A stretch of 64,000 nucleotides of DNA from Sparassis latifolia (lineage: Eukaryota; Basidiomycota; Agaricomycetes; Polyporales; Sparassidaceae): the NCBI GenBank assembly GCA_018466975.1, contig CM031560.1:2108001-2172000 (forward strand), written 5' to 3'. The position numbers and the translations under genes are program-made. Shown here one piece after another: positions 22,953-34,178 of this stretch; position 1 is the stretch's first letter, and the number at the start of each line of letters is the position of its first letter. The notes beneath the pieces were generated by a model, which searched no databases, had not been told where the DNA came from, and was given only the letters and a program-made list of their open reading frames with translations.

Positions 22953-24822
22953 ATGGCTCAACCATTGCGCCCAAGGCCACTGCCGCCAGTGCTGCTGGTT
23001 GTACTAGTACCCGTCGCAGCTTGGTTCCTACTCCGACCCCTTCTTGATCCATTACCTCAATTACCCGCTCTGTATGCGTGCGTGGGCTTCTCGCTGTTCG
23101 CCCTTCTCGCAACCTTGTATCTCGTGCCCGCGCTCGGGGACACCTTCTTGCGAGCCAACCTCAAAGGGAGAGACTTATTGAAAACTGATGATACGCCCAT
23201 GTCAGTTTTCCAGTATGTTTATCGCCTATATGAGGTACTGAGGCCTTTGTCATAGTCCAGAGAGTCTCGGACTCGTCTGCGCATCCATTTATGTACTCCT
23301 CTTAATTCTTTTCATTCCGTTTGCATTCTCAGATTCTTTTGGAAACCACAACAATGCTATCAAGGGCAGGAAACACAGAGAAGGGCTGGTACTCACCGAG
23401 TTCCCGCACCACCAGGTCAGCGGTACCGGTGGCTATCTGTTACTACGCTGTGAATTCATGTTTCTCCCAGCTATCCGTATATCTGTCTTCACTACTTGCG
23501 CTCCTATTAGCGACGATGCTAGGCTTTCTAGACGATGTATTCGATATACGATGGCGACACAAGATACCCATTCCGATCATCGCGTCTATCCCGCTCTTGA
23601 TCATCTACTATTCCGAGCACGGAACCACTGATGTCGTCGTCCCAATCCCTCTAAGATGGCTAATAGGTTCACTCATACACCTAGGCGCGTTTCTGTCCTT
23701 CAATTCTCTCTTGCTGATGCTGATCAGGATTGTAGGCCCTTTATATTACGTTTACATGTCTCTGCTCTCCATCTTCTGCACAAACAGTATCAATATTCTT
23801 GCGGGGATCAACGGCTCGGAGGTCAGCCAGGCTTTCATCATCACGCTCTCGGTCATCCTCAACGACCTGCTCTACCTCCCCTGGCCAGTCGGTTTCCGCG
23901 TAGTGCTGCCGCTGCATGTCCTCGGCCACCCTGCGGAGGTCGAGGTTGGCGGAGTGTGGAGCGCAGGCATGGCGTATGGCAGCAGAATATTGGTTGAACG
24001 CCATCTGTTCAGCTTATACTTTATGCTTCCGCTCCTGGCCGTGTGCGCGGGCTTCATGTATCACAATTGGTGAGCGAAGAGCAGCCTATTTCCCGAAATA
24101 TGGCGGGTAGATAGACGTTGACGCCGCGTGCACAGGTACCCCGCACGCGTCTTCCCCGGGGACACACTCTGCTACGTGACGGGCATGGCATTCGCCGTCG
24201 TGGGGATCCAGGCGCACTTCTCCAAGACGCTCCTGCTGTTCTTCCTCCCGCAGATCTTCAACTTCGTTCTCTCGTGCCCACAACTTTTCGGACTTGTTCC
24301 GTGTCCGCGACATCGCGTGCCTAGGTACGCCTCACCTATCATGCATGCACCGCAACCCCTACTATTAGTCGGGATGCAATCGCCGAATACTGATCTGCCT
24401 ACGGTAGGTTCGACCCCGACTCGGGTCTGCTCACGCCCTCGCACGCCGAGTTCAAGGATCGCCCGCCGTCGCGCATCGCAACGCTTGTTCTACGCGTCTT
24501 CGCCGCGCTGAGGCTCGTGGAGCTCACGACGGACACGAAGACGGGCGCCGTCTCGCGCACGACTAACCTCACGATCTTGAACGTATTTCTCCTCCGGCTC
24601 GGGCCGATGAGGGAGGACGCGCTGGTCAAGGTGCTGATGTGCTCGCAGGTGCGTCTCCGTGCGTGTGTAGCTGCCCAGGCGTGGTCTGGCCTCTGGGCTG
24701 CGCTGCTTCGACGGAGCTGACGGATGTGTTTGGCTTTTTACTTCCAGGTGGGTGGGAGCGTGCTGGCGTTTGTGGTGCGGTACGGCCTCGCGTGGCTGGT
24801 GTACGACGGGAACCGGAGGTAG
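22953..24822 (+). CDS. ALG7: UDP-GlcNAc:dolichyl-phosphate GlcNAc-1-phosphate transferase
   Basis: Alg7 makes GlcNAc-PP-dolichol in the ER membrane, the first committed step of N-glycan assembly and the target of tunicamycin. The ATG at 22953 opens [20 protein letters not shown], the first of about ten hydrophobic segments. Family motifs in order are [45 protein letters not shown] (catalytic Asp pair, near 23520-23565), [14 protein letters not shown] (near 23790-23820) and [19 protein letters not shown] (joined across an intron at 24070). A lumenal/cytosolic loop with [15 protein letters not shown] and a last membrane segment, [20 protein letters not shown], end at TAG 24820. The gene has about seven short introns. 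Length and motif order match the family. No oddity beyond several GC-rich exons near the 3' end. Confidence 0.95.
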
Positions 24823-25623
24823 ACTTGTAATGCTAGCGCAGTCCAGAACCGAGGGGCGGGGCACGCCGCCGGGTGTGGGGTATCGGAGCCCCGCACTGCT
24901 CGTCCGTCGCCCGGAAGTCTGCTTGAAAGATTCCGCGCGCCAGCCCGCATCCGCCGCCCTTGCAGCGAAATGGAAGCTGGCGCTCCGGTTATAGACGATG
25001 CCGAGGCAACTGCGGTGCGTGCATGTTCCCTTTCCCTCATTTTCAGTGCCTTCGGAGGCGTTCGGACTGAGACTCCTTGCATCACATCTGATGGAATTGA
25101 CGATTCCGGGATGTGACTCCGCGACGGAGTCAAGGAAAGTCAAATTGGATGCTGCATCCTGCAATGCGTGCACCCGCTCAATGTCCGAAGAGTTCATATG
25201 GTGCCCGCTCTGAGTTATGGAGGAGGCAGACATTTGTCGGTCGCACCCACTACTCGACGTGAAAAACTGGTAGAGATTGAAAACGAAATCCGAGTAAGAA
25301 CTTCAGGAGTATGTTGTGGTGTAAAAACATAAGATGACTGCTCCGCGACACTCATATCCACTAATCAAGCATTCTGACCGAGAAGAGAGCGCAATGAAAT
25401 TCTCGAGTCGGCCGAAAGGCTTGAGGGAGGCCGAGCCACGACGCCGCTGCATCGGGATCCGCCGTGGCTCATTTAGGGCAATCCAATCACATGTACGCCT
25501 GGACTGGGACCAAGACGTGGGTTCTAGCCAAGCGAGCAGTGAAATAACAGAACGTCCTCGTTTTCTCGAGTATCCATTCCCTTTCTCTCCACCACCGACA
25601 TTCCCGCCGACTTCGAGCTCACC
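24823..25623. other. Intergenic, promoter of isocitrate lyase
   Basis: 800 bp without a supported gene. A 247-codon minus-strand open frame overlaps the end of ALG7 and this gap but has no domain. A pyrimidine-rich stretch at 25565-25620 directly precedes the isocitrate lyase ATG, a common feature of strongly expressed fungal genes. Confidence 0.55.
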
Positions 25624-27545
25624 ATGTCCTACAACGAGCGCGCTGCTTTTCAGGCCGAGGTCGCCAGCGTCGAGCGATGGTGGAAGGTCAGTGTTTTCGT
25701 ATATCCCGTTGCGCTCCCCCCTGAACCCGGTCGTCTGCAGGAGCCCCGCTTCGCAAAGGCGAAGCGGCCATACACCGCCGCACAGGTCGTCTCGAAGCGC
25801 GGGACGCTCCCCATCTCCTACCCCTCCGATGTGCAGGGCAAGAAGCTCTGGGCTATCCTTTCGGAGCGTTTCAAGCAGGGTACACCCTCACATACCTATG
25901 GAGCGTGAGTCATTCAATGTCCGATTCTTTTCTAGTCAAGTAGCTCAACGTACTCGCCGTGTTCTCTAGCCTGGATCCAGTGCAGGTGACCCAGATGGCC
26001 AAGTATCTTGAGTCCGTTTACGTCTCCGGCTGGCAATCTTCCAGCACGGCGTCCTCCACCAACGAGCCCGGTCCTGATCTCGCAGGTGCGCATATACCCA
26101 GTGTATGCCTTCGAATTGACCTTAATACAACAATACGCAGATTATCCTTCAAACACTGTTCCGAACAAGGTCGAGCATCTTTTCATGGCTCAGCTGTTCC
26201 ACGACCGCAAGCAGCGGGAGGCGCGTTCCAGCCTGACGGAGGAACAACTGGCAAAGACACCATACATTGACTATCTTCGCCCTATAGTCGCAGACGCAGA
26301 CACTGGTCACGGTGGTCTCACAGCGACCATGAAGCTTGCGAAGATGTTCGTCGAGAAGGGTGCCGCTGGAATCCACATTGAGGATCAGGCACCTGGTACG
26401 AAGAAGTGCGGGCACATGGCTGGGAAAGTGCTTGTGCCCATCTCGGAGCACATAAACCGTCTGGTCGCGATCCGTTTGCAGTTCGACATCATGGGCGTGA
26501 GCAACCTCGTCATCGCGCGCACGGACTCGGAGGCGGCGACGCTCATCACGACGAATGTCGATGAGCGCGATCACCCCTTCATTCTCGGGTCCACGAACTC
26601 GAGCCTTCCCCCGCTGGTTGCTGCGCTGAGCGAGGCCGAGCGCGCAGGCAAGACGGGCGAAGAACTTGAGGCAGTTGAGGAGCAGTGGATGGCCGCCGCG
26701 CAGATCCAGCTCTTCTCCACGACGCTCGCGAACGCACTCAAGGCGCAGACAAACGCATCGCCGGCGACCCTCCAGCGCTTCGCGAGCCGCGTTGTGCACG
26801 TGTCGTACCCCACGGCCGTTGAGATCGCTAAGAAGGAGTTCGGCTTGCGCACCGTGCCCCACTGGGACTGGGATGCACCCCGCACGCGCGAGGGCTTCTA
26901 CCGCTACCAGGGCGGCACCCAGTGCGCGATCAACCGCGCGGTCGCGTTCGCGCCTTACGCCGACTTGCTGTGGATGGAGACGAAGTCGCCGATCCTTGCG
27001 CAGGCGAGGGAGTTCGCGGAGGGCGTGCACGCGGTGTACCCCCAGCAGTGGCTCGCGTACAACCTCAGCCCGTCATTCAACTGGGACGCCGCGGGCCTAG
27101 GCCCGGACGATATGAAGAACTATGTCTGGGAGCTCGGAAAGCTTGGATTCGTGTGGCAGTTCATTACGGTGCGTGCTCGTTGATCCCAGTGTGGAATGGA
27201 AACAGTTCTTGACGTTTCCTGCGTACAGCTTGCTGGACTCCACTCGAACGCCTATATCAGCGATCTATTCGCGCGGGCGTTCGCGACCGAGGGCATGAAG
27301 GCCTACGTGGAGCTCATTCAACGCCGCGAGCGTGACATTGGATGTGATGTGCTCACTCATCAGAAGGTACGTCGCTGCCGCTGGTGTTTTGATGGAGACT
27401 TATATTATCTTGCTTGCAGTGGAGCGGGGCAGACTACATGGACAACCTCATGAAGACCGTCACCGGAGGCGTGTCGTCCACCGCGGCTATGGGCAAGGGC
27501 GTCACGGAGTCGCAGTTCGGTCAGGGCCCGAAGAGCAAACTGTGA
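25624..27545 (+). CDS. ICL1: Isocitrate lyase
   Basis: Isocitrate lyase splits isocitrate to glyoxylate and succinate in the glyoxylate shunt, usually in peroxisomes or cytosol, allowing growth on C2 compounds and fatty acids; in wood-decay fungi it also feeds oxalate formation. Six or seven exons start [20 protein letters not shown]. Diagnostic sequences are [20 protein letters not shown] and the catalytic loop [14 protein letters not shown], with the active-site Cys encoded near 26408. These are followed by [11 protein letters not shown], the fungal insert domain, [29 protein letters not shown] and a C-terminal [15 protein letters not shown]. The protein ends [11 protein letters not shown] is the classic type 1 peroxisomal targeting signal. 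TGA is 27543-27545. The central 1 kb exon is GC-rich and carries a 293-codon antisense shadow frame. Confidence 0.97.
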
Positions 27546-29140
27546 AGCGGTTTGAGTGCGGATCTGTATTCGTATCTTTTGAGTAGCTTTCATCTGCCTG
27601 TTATCAGTTCACGATCGTCAGTGTAAAAACGGATTTCTGATGCAGGGGACAACGTGCCAGGACTCTCACCTTAGCACCATTCCCTCCTTTCAACAAGTAC
27701 GAATATCGCAAGAACGACGACAATCAAGACTTTGGTGGAGGCTGTTGGCGTTGGCAAAATACAGCATGAGTAGTAACGACTCGGATTGAGAACGACCGTC
27801 GACGTGGGCATTTCGTGGGCATTTCATGTGGGAGTGAGGCGGCCCGTATTCCTGGCGCTCGCACCTGCGAATATGCTCTGCCATCGACTGTTATAGAGCT
27901 CCAAACTTGACTTTGTACTACGTGGTGCACGTATCCACCTTACAATAGTCTGGTCCACCCGGTGGTGTACTAGTAGTACTGCAGTGCGCGCAGCAGCGTC
28001 TCGATAGTAAGGTTCGTGTAGTCTCCCGAAGGCGAATGGTGGACACTCTACTTCAACCTTTGTATCTCAGGATATCCGTGTCTGACTCATGGACAGGTTG
28101 ATGTTGTCCCAACCATCATGGTTTCTCGTACGGTGGTTGTCAGATGGATGCTAGCTATTTCAGAGGCAAAGGTGCGAGCGTTCGAACATCGATACCTGAC
28201 ATGGTCTGAGGTCTCACTGATGCGATGGTGGTCTGATTACTCGCCTGTAGAAATGTCGCATACAGTGCAGCCATCGCCTCGCACTGACAGAGTGCTATCC
28301 TCGCATTAGTGAACCTTGAGTGAACCTTCATGAAGACTGGTGCGCGGCTGCGGCCTACCATGTCATGCTGGTGTCCGATCTCTGTTCCGATCACCCTGCC
28401 TCCGCGAAAGTTCTCGGTTTCAATTGCAACTTGACACAGTACATGCCAATTGAAGTTTTGGGCAGAGATAGGGACGTGGGTCCGTCTTCTTGGGATTCTC
28501 GCGCGCGTACGCTTGTCAGGACGTCCATACTTAATCTGCAAGGTAAGCTCACTTGGAACCGTGTTTCAGGATGACGTGCTGACTTCGGCGATACGCTTAG
28601 GCGCACCCAAATTGGTCGACGAGTCTTCATCTCCGGGACTCAATTAAACAATTGAATTTGCTTTGCAAAACAGATTGCGCGTAATGGTTGCGCCGCGATA
28701 GCACGGTATGTAGCATCCGTGCGAGTCAACAAATTCGGGTTGGTCTCGAGTGAGGTAATGTACAGCAGGTTTCGTCCCTGTGTCTCCGCAGAGAACTCGG
28801 CTCCCTGCCATGAGCGTTCGCTTCCTCGTCCAAGCATGGTGAAATTGGTCCGTTACCGTCAACGACAACTTTGCAACCAACTACTTAGCGTTGCAATTGG
28901 GGCCTAGTACAATGTCACATAAGCTCAGGGTTCGATACTTACTCGAGCACAACTTTTAGAGCTTAAAGCCTCGTGGGTGAGGCGCTCTGCTCTTGCGCCC
29001 CAGACTGTCCGACCCATCTCTGATATCGCACCTCTAACCACTGTTTACAACTAGGGTTGAAGAACCTGGGTCTGTTAACAAGGTACGTTCTCAAATTTAT
29101 CGGTAGTGAGCTAGGTTGTATCTCAAGTCCATGAGAACAG
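27546..29140. other. Intergenic, start of accessory region, nothing recognised
   Basis: 1.6 kb with only short open frames. No domain, tRNA or transposon end was recognised. The right end lies directly upstream of the IRG-like gene. Confidence 0.5.
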
Positions 29141-30303
29141 ATGGGCAACGCTCCATCCTCGGTTTCTAGTGTCGTAAACACCATATGAGAAGCCATCGTA
29201 TCGTTTGTTATTCGTCCCAATCCAATTGTCCAGGCATTGCGGAAGCACGCAGGTGAGGTGAAATCCGACGCTGCGAAGACATAATCATGACACTTGAGGT
29301 GCAGAACAAAGCGTAGCAGAAGAGCCCCCGAAAGCGACTCATCAGGAGATGATTGAAGTTGCAGGCCATACACAAGAAACCGACCAGCGGTTGATAGCAC
29401 GGATCAATCCTGAGATCTGGCCAACGCAGGAGGAGATCCACTCAGCTATGAAGCGGATTGACTATCAGGACGGCGTTTTCCACTGCGCTGTGGCAGGCAT
29501 CGCCGGGAGCGGCAAATCCTCACTGATTAATGCCATCCGCGGTCTCTCCAACTCAAAATCGAAGCATCCTGACGCAGCTGAAGTCGGGAGTACCGAGACC
29601 ACCAGACATGTAACCCGATATCCCGACCCCAACCCGAAGAAACCAGTGGTCTGGTATGACATTCCTGGTGCAGGCACTTTGACTGTCCCTTCCCCGCAAT
29701 ACTTCAATGCACAAGGGCTCTTCCTCTTTGACTGCATCATCGTCCTTTTTGACAACCGATTCACCGAAACCGATGTATCACTCCTACACAATTGCAGTCG
29801 CTTCAACATCCCATCGTACATTGTCCGCTCCAAATCCAACCAAGGCATTAAAAACACGGTGGAGGAGATGAGGGAGGATGATGAAGAGTGCGAAGACAGC
29901 TTGTTGTATGAGCGGGCGCGGGAGAGGTTTACCGCAAGGGCGAAGGAAAGCGTGAGGGAGAATTTGAGCCGGGCGGGACTGCTTGATCAAAGGGTTTACA
30001 TTGTATGCCGGGACGGACTGCGAAAAGTCGTCAAGCCGGAGGAGAATTCCCAAGTGAACATCAAGGTGGTCATTGACGAAGAGGTACTGTTGCAGGATTT
30101 GCTCAAGGAAGCTTACGATAGACGAGTGGAAGACGCAGGTGAGCATTACACGCTACTTGTGGCAGCGTATTTGATCCGATTGGTTGTATTCGTCGATGTT
30201 CTTCTTTGTAGCCGTAGCGAAATCCGCTCTGGCCGAGCGGATAAAACAACTCTGGGCAAGATGTCAATTAGCAGCTCCGCAGTGGGTACCCCACGCGAGC
30301 TAA
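29141..30303 (+). CDS. Immunity-related-GTPase (IRG/IIGP)-like GTPase; N-terminal part interrupted by TGA
   Basis: This is a P-loop GTPase most like the IRG family, which in vertebrates acts in cell-autonomous immunity on membranes. From ATG 29349 it reads 293 residues over two exons (29349-30138, 30212-30303). G1 is GIAGSGKSS (29496-29519), G3 is DIPGAG (29658-29675), and the G4 position reads RSKSN (29826-29840), with Asn where Asp is usual. The IRG-like lead NPEIWPTQEEIHSAMKRI precedes G1. Upstream, 29141-29252 spliced to 29305 (52-nt intron) adds 52 codons in frame, beginning MGNAPSS, which fits the N-myristoylation pattern MGxxxS. This extension has one in-frame TGA at 29186-29188. The same intron position and reading exist in the neighbouring decayed copy, so the extension is ancestral. 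Either the gene now starts at 29349 or it is a young pseudogene. The helical C-terminus is short compared with mouse IRGs. Confidence 0.75.
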
Positions 30304-30948
30304 TGTGGTCCGCCTACGGAAGACTTTCCATCGGGATGGGTCCTTAAGATTTGAATGGTGGACAGAACGATGCTATCACACTGCGGTGGCGATCGAACTA
30401 GATATAGTTTGCTTCATTTTTCTCTCTTTATAGATCACCCCTCAGCTTAACCTCGGAAATTGTAGAATATTGTCGTCTGTGCCAATCTGGTAACCTTGTA
30501 ACGATGCACGAAGACAAGCGAACTTTACTGAGTCGACTGTAACACTCAGGGTGGAACCGCGCGGAAGTATGGTGGAAGTACGTCGCGGTGATTTTCTGCT
30601 GCGAGGGCCGGCGTCTGGGGCTAGGACTGGAAACACCTCTTAACTTTGGATTACCCATTGTAACTTGGGGTGTCTTCGCTGCTGTCCGCTCCTTTGAACA
30701 AACTGTGCACGGCGTGAGCAAGGTTGAGGCCTATGTCTTTGTGTCCTTCTATACCATCAAGTTTTGCTGGCTAGGTCGGAAGCTTCATCGTAGGGAGGCT
30801 TTCTGTCCGGCTACCCACCCCACGATGTTAGGCAGACTGCGACGTCATTTCGGTCGCGCTCGGCTGCCAGCTGCAGGGTTAAACGTCGTACATCCAGTTT
30901 TCTCACTACAGTACGTGCCCGAAGTTATCTGTGGTCGAAGTGAATCTT
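30304..30948. other. Spacer between IRG-like copies
   Basis: About 640 bp without a supported gene. A 182-codon plus-strand open frame (30588-31136) partly overlaps the decayed copy in a different frame and shows no domain. Confidence 0.45.
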
Positions 30949-31560
30949 ACATGTTTGGCACAAAGGAGTATCACACCATCCGTCCTCGCCTTCGCGGGGG
31001 TTATCACATCCGTCGTCGCTGGTGCAGGTATCGCCCCTGTTGCAGGATGTATCGGACCCGTCGTCTCCAGTGTGGTGGCACCGTGGATAATAGCCAGCTT
31101 GTTGACGACCTTCATGTCGTTCTTTATTCGTCCTGATCCAGTTATCGAGGAATTGCAACGGCACGCGCGTAAGGCGAAACTCGACACGGTGAAGACATGA
31201 TACTCACCTTTGAGCACAGGGCAAGCTGTCGCGGATACATACGAGAAAGAGGAACATTACAACGCAGTAGATCAGCCCTTGATAGCTAAAATTAGTCCAG
31301 AAATCTGGCCAACGCAGGCCGAGATTGACATAGCTGAGAATCGGGTCGTATACAAGTATGGTCTTTCCACTACGCGGTTGCGCGCGTCGCTGGGAGGGGA
31401 AAATCTCCATTCATCAATGCTAACCAGAGTCTCTCCAACTCGAAATTACAGAGCCTCTATGCTGGGTTTGGCAGTACCGAGACTACCAGAGATGTGACTC
31501 GGTATCCCGATCCCATGGAGGATTTATGCACTCCACCCCCCAAGTTCTGTTTTGGGTATC
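30949..31560 (+). pseudogene. Decayed tandem copy of the IRG-like GTPase gene
   Basis: A first coding stretch up to 31168 reads a hydrophobic glycine/valine-rich segment (FAGVITSVVAGAGIAPVAGC) and then SFFIRPDPVIEELQRHAR, the counterpart of SFVIRPNPIVQALRKHA in copy 1. A 51-nt intron (31169-31219) in the same place and phase as copy 1 joins it to DQPLIAKISPEIWPTQAEID. Near 31361-31366 the frame shifts; the next frame gives FHYAVARVAGRGKSPFINAN, a damaged P-loop, then FGSTETTRDVTRYPDP. Similarity stops there, before the G3 motif, and the frame closes after unrelated sequence. The GTPase domain is thus frameshifted and truncated. The ATG at 30949 is out of frame with the first stretch by a small indel. 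Confidence 0.75.
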
Positions 31561-32492
31561 TGTTGTACAAATTGCGATGGCTCAACTTCGTTTTCTCGTC
31601 TTCGGGATCTTCCAAGTTGTTAGTGAGCTCTGATGTCAGCTTATCTGTTTGGTCGTTCTTATAGGACCTGAACAGGACGCCGAGTTTCTTCCAGCAGCGA
31701 ACCATACTGAACACAGCCAACCCGTGTTCGCGCTTCAGTGATCACCGCTTTCATAAGTTTGATTCGTATGATGTGACTTGCATCAATGTTCTAGGAACAC
31801 CAACCTAATTCCCTCCAGAATTTGGACAACGTCCAAACTGCACTGGATGGATTGATGTGCCTTGCCACAAAGCTGATCTTCTGCATACTCCGTTCCTGCT
31901 ACCGGAACACCGTCTTGAAGTTTCTAAGGTAGTCCCAAATCTTTGCTTACGTATCTTCCTCTGTTGCTTCATGGCGCAAGTCTCGCCCCCAGCTAGATCT
32001 TTCACTCAGCCTCCATATCGCCGTGTTCAAGACGACAATGCTCCTCCGAAGTCCATGGATTATGTTGCAACTGCACCATCTGCTGCGACTTGTACTAGCC
32101 TTCTCTGGAGTCGTCTCGCTCCTCGATGTCTCGGAGTATTGACGCAAGTAGTGGCTCGTTGCAACGATGCGCTACCACAAAGCCGGAAGCTGATGGTTAT
32201 ACATTGTGTCCATTCTAAAGCTGCACTCTCACACGGCTATTGTGCCCTTCCGGTCAAGCACAATCTCCATGATTGTTTCGGATGAGCGTTTACTTATGCC
32301 TTCCCCATTGAAAAGCTGTCGGTGACACACAGGAACGCGCTTCACACCATCTTTCACGTCAACCCCTTGCGCTATCATGTCCTTGCGTCGAGATTGATCT
32401 AGGCGCATATGAATCTTAGTCACCGGCGTCATCGTCGAAATATTCAGACGTGGCTCTTGCCCGTTTCCAAGAAATTCGAATTACACGACGAG
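31561..32492. other. Intergenic, nothing recognised
   Basis: About 930 bp with short frames on both strands and no recognised domain. It separates the IRG-like remnant from the secreted-protein promoter. Confidence 0.45.
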
Positions 32493-32500
32493 GTATAAAA
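32493..32500 (+). promoter_or_regulatory. TATA box of the small secreted-protein gene
   Basis: TATAAAAG lies 63-70 bp upstream of the ATG at 32563, a good position for a TATA-driven, inducible promoter. The match is exact; function is inferred. Confidence 0.6.
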
Positions 32501-32562
32501 GCTTCAGTTAGTAATCAATTCATTCCACCCATCCTCTCTTTGCGGTACCAGCAGCTCTCAAT

Positions 32563-33203
32563 ATGCGTTTCCAACCTCTCGTCGTTCTCTCCACCTTGGT
32601 CGCTCTCGCAGGACATGCTGCCAGCAGCCCTACTAAGCGCCAGACGATCTACAACTACGGGACGATCGACGAACCAGTCGTAGGCACCGCCATCGCTCCG
32701 GGAGAGACATTTCCTTTCGAATTCACTTCTGTGAACCTATGCGAATCTGGATACAACCCAGTATCAGTCTGGCTACTTGCTGAGCCGCCATCGGACGAGA
32801 CCTTCGCAGTCAGCGGGAACTATGGCGGGTTCGCCTCCGGCGACTATCTGTACCAGTTTGGCGACTACCTGATTCCGAACTTTGGTAGGCACATCGTCAT
32901 GCGAGGACATCTTCGAGGCTCGGAAAGCTGATTCTCGTGTCCTCTCAGGCCTCCCCCCGATGAACACTCCAGTTCCTTCCTCCCTCGTCATGCCTGATCT
33001 GTCGGCCTTGGGTGAGGGTGTGTACAGCAATGCTACGCTGTACCTCGCCGTTGTGGAGACCTATCTCGATTGCCCGGTATGTGTACTGATTGCGGATAAT
33101 TGCATTTCTACTAAAGATTTATTTGCTCCATGAACAGCCCGATATCCCGGCGGAGTATGGCGTCACTAGCAATGCGATCATCTATAACACCTCTAGCTCC
33201 TAA
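32563..33203 (+). CDS. Small secreted protein, family unknown
   Basis: Three exons (32563-32884, 32949-33076, 33138-33203) give 171 residues. Residues 1-21 (MRFQPLVVLSTLVALAGHAA) form a clear signal peptide. A Lys-Arg pair follows (SSPTKRQTIYNYG), suggesting Kex2 processing to a mature form starting at Gln. The mature part has YGTIDEPVVGTAIAPGETFP, only two clear cysteines (NLCESG and LDCPPDIP), and an N-glycosylation site in SNATLYLA. It has no enzyme motif. I recall such proteins only as uncharacterised secreted proteins of Agaricomycetes. It lies in the accessory region beside the IRG-like genes and has its own TATA box. An effector-like or surface role is possible but not shown. Confidence 0.8.
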
Positions 33204-34178
33204 GGGTTTCGTCAAAGTTATGCGAGATACCGTAAGGGTTTGGGGGTTCGTAAAGCACAATTATTGAGGCCAATATTATAATACTTCTAGAACTTGGGTT
33301 GGTTCATGCGTGTGGTTCTCAAGACAGAGGCCCTAGCTCTGTAGATGCACGGTTGCAGATAGACTTTCTTGTTCTCCGTAGACATCATCATGTTCTAACG
33401 CCACACGGAAATGAAAAAGGAAGTTGATCTTCCGACCACACATGTGGTTCAATTTGAAGATGTCCACTGCAGGAAACTAAATCCTGGATAATTGCAAAAC
33501 CACATCAACGCAGCGCGCGCCCGCACTATCGTAAGTATGTGTACCAACAGGAAAAGATACCCCGAAGCACAGATCTCACAGATACGGGCTTCCTATAATG
33601 CCATAGCATATGCCCAGCTCTACGAATCCTGGTATATTGGTGGAGGTTCCATTCGTTCTGAGTGTAGCCTACAACGGCCAGCGCGCTTCCTCATCTTCCA
33701 CAACAACCCTGAATCTGCAGTAACGGTACATGAGTACAATTCTGTTGAATAGTTGGTTGCACTACCAGCTTTAATTGGATCGTTGTCAGGGCACCATCCG
33801 ATGCAGTAACCGTCAAGCGTTTTTTGGTAAGCGCAATTGATCCACCGATTTATGTTCTGCGCTGTAAGTACAACATCTTTGCATGGCGATGGCACAACAC
33901 CTGGTGTTGGTTGAGTTCGGGGAGATGATTGTGACAATTGTCTAACATGTGAGAGCAACACTGTAGTCGGAATATTGGTAGTACTTGTGACACAGCTTAC
34001 CTCTATGTTGGATACATCGTAGATATTGTATTATTCGAGTTTCCTATCAACGTCGGGAATTTCCTTTCTGGTCAACCACATGATGGGTCCATAATATTAC
34101 TTGGTTGACAAGCGACGCCTGACACAGTTTCTACAGTGCCTTCCATTCACTCGCTGTAACCACTCTCGATCTCAGCTG
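33204..34178. other. Intergenic, nothing recognised
   Basis: 975 bp, AT-rich, with short frames only. It contains the 3' UTR of the secreted-protein gene and the promoter of the capping-protein gene. Confidence 0.5.

Noticed and set aside
24490..25233. 247-codon minus-strand open frame at the end of ALG7
   Set aside because: No domain, overlaps ALG7 coding exons, and its composition follows the opposite strand.
26149..27030. 293-codon open frame on the minus strand
   Set aside because: It lies exactly opposite the GC-rich main exon of isocitrate lyase and has an Arg/Leu-rich composition with no domain; it is a codon-bias shadow.
28925..28940. GTTCGATAC, resembling a tRNA T-loop
   Set aside because: It misses the conserved pyrimidine, and no acceptor stem or A-box lies at the right distance.
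30139..30347. Longer C-terminus of the IRG-like protein ending at 30347
   Set aside because: It reads through a good 73-nt GT-AG intron; splicing gives the more natural end EDAAVAKSALAERIKQLW and onward to TAA 30301-30303.
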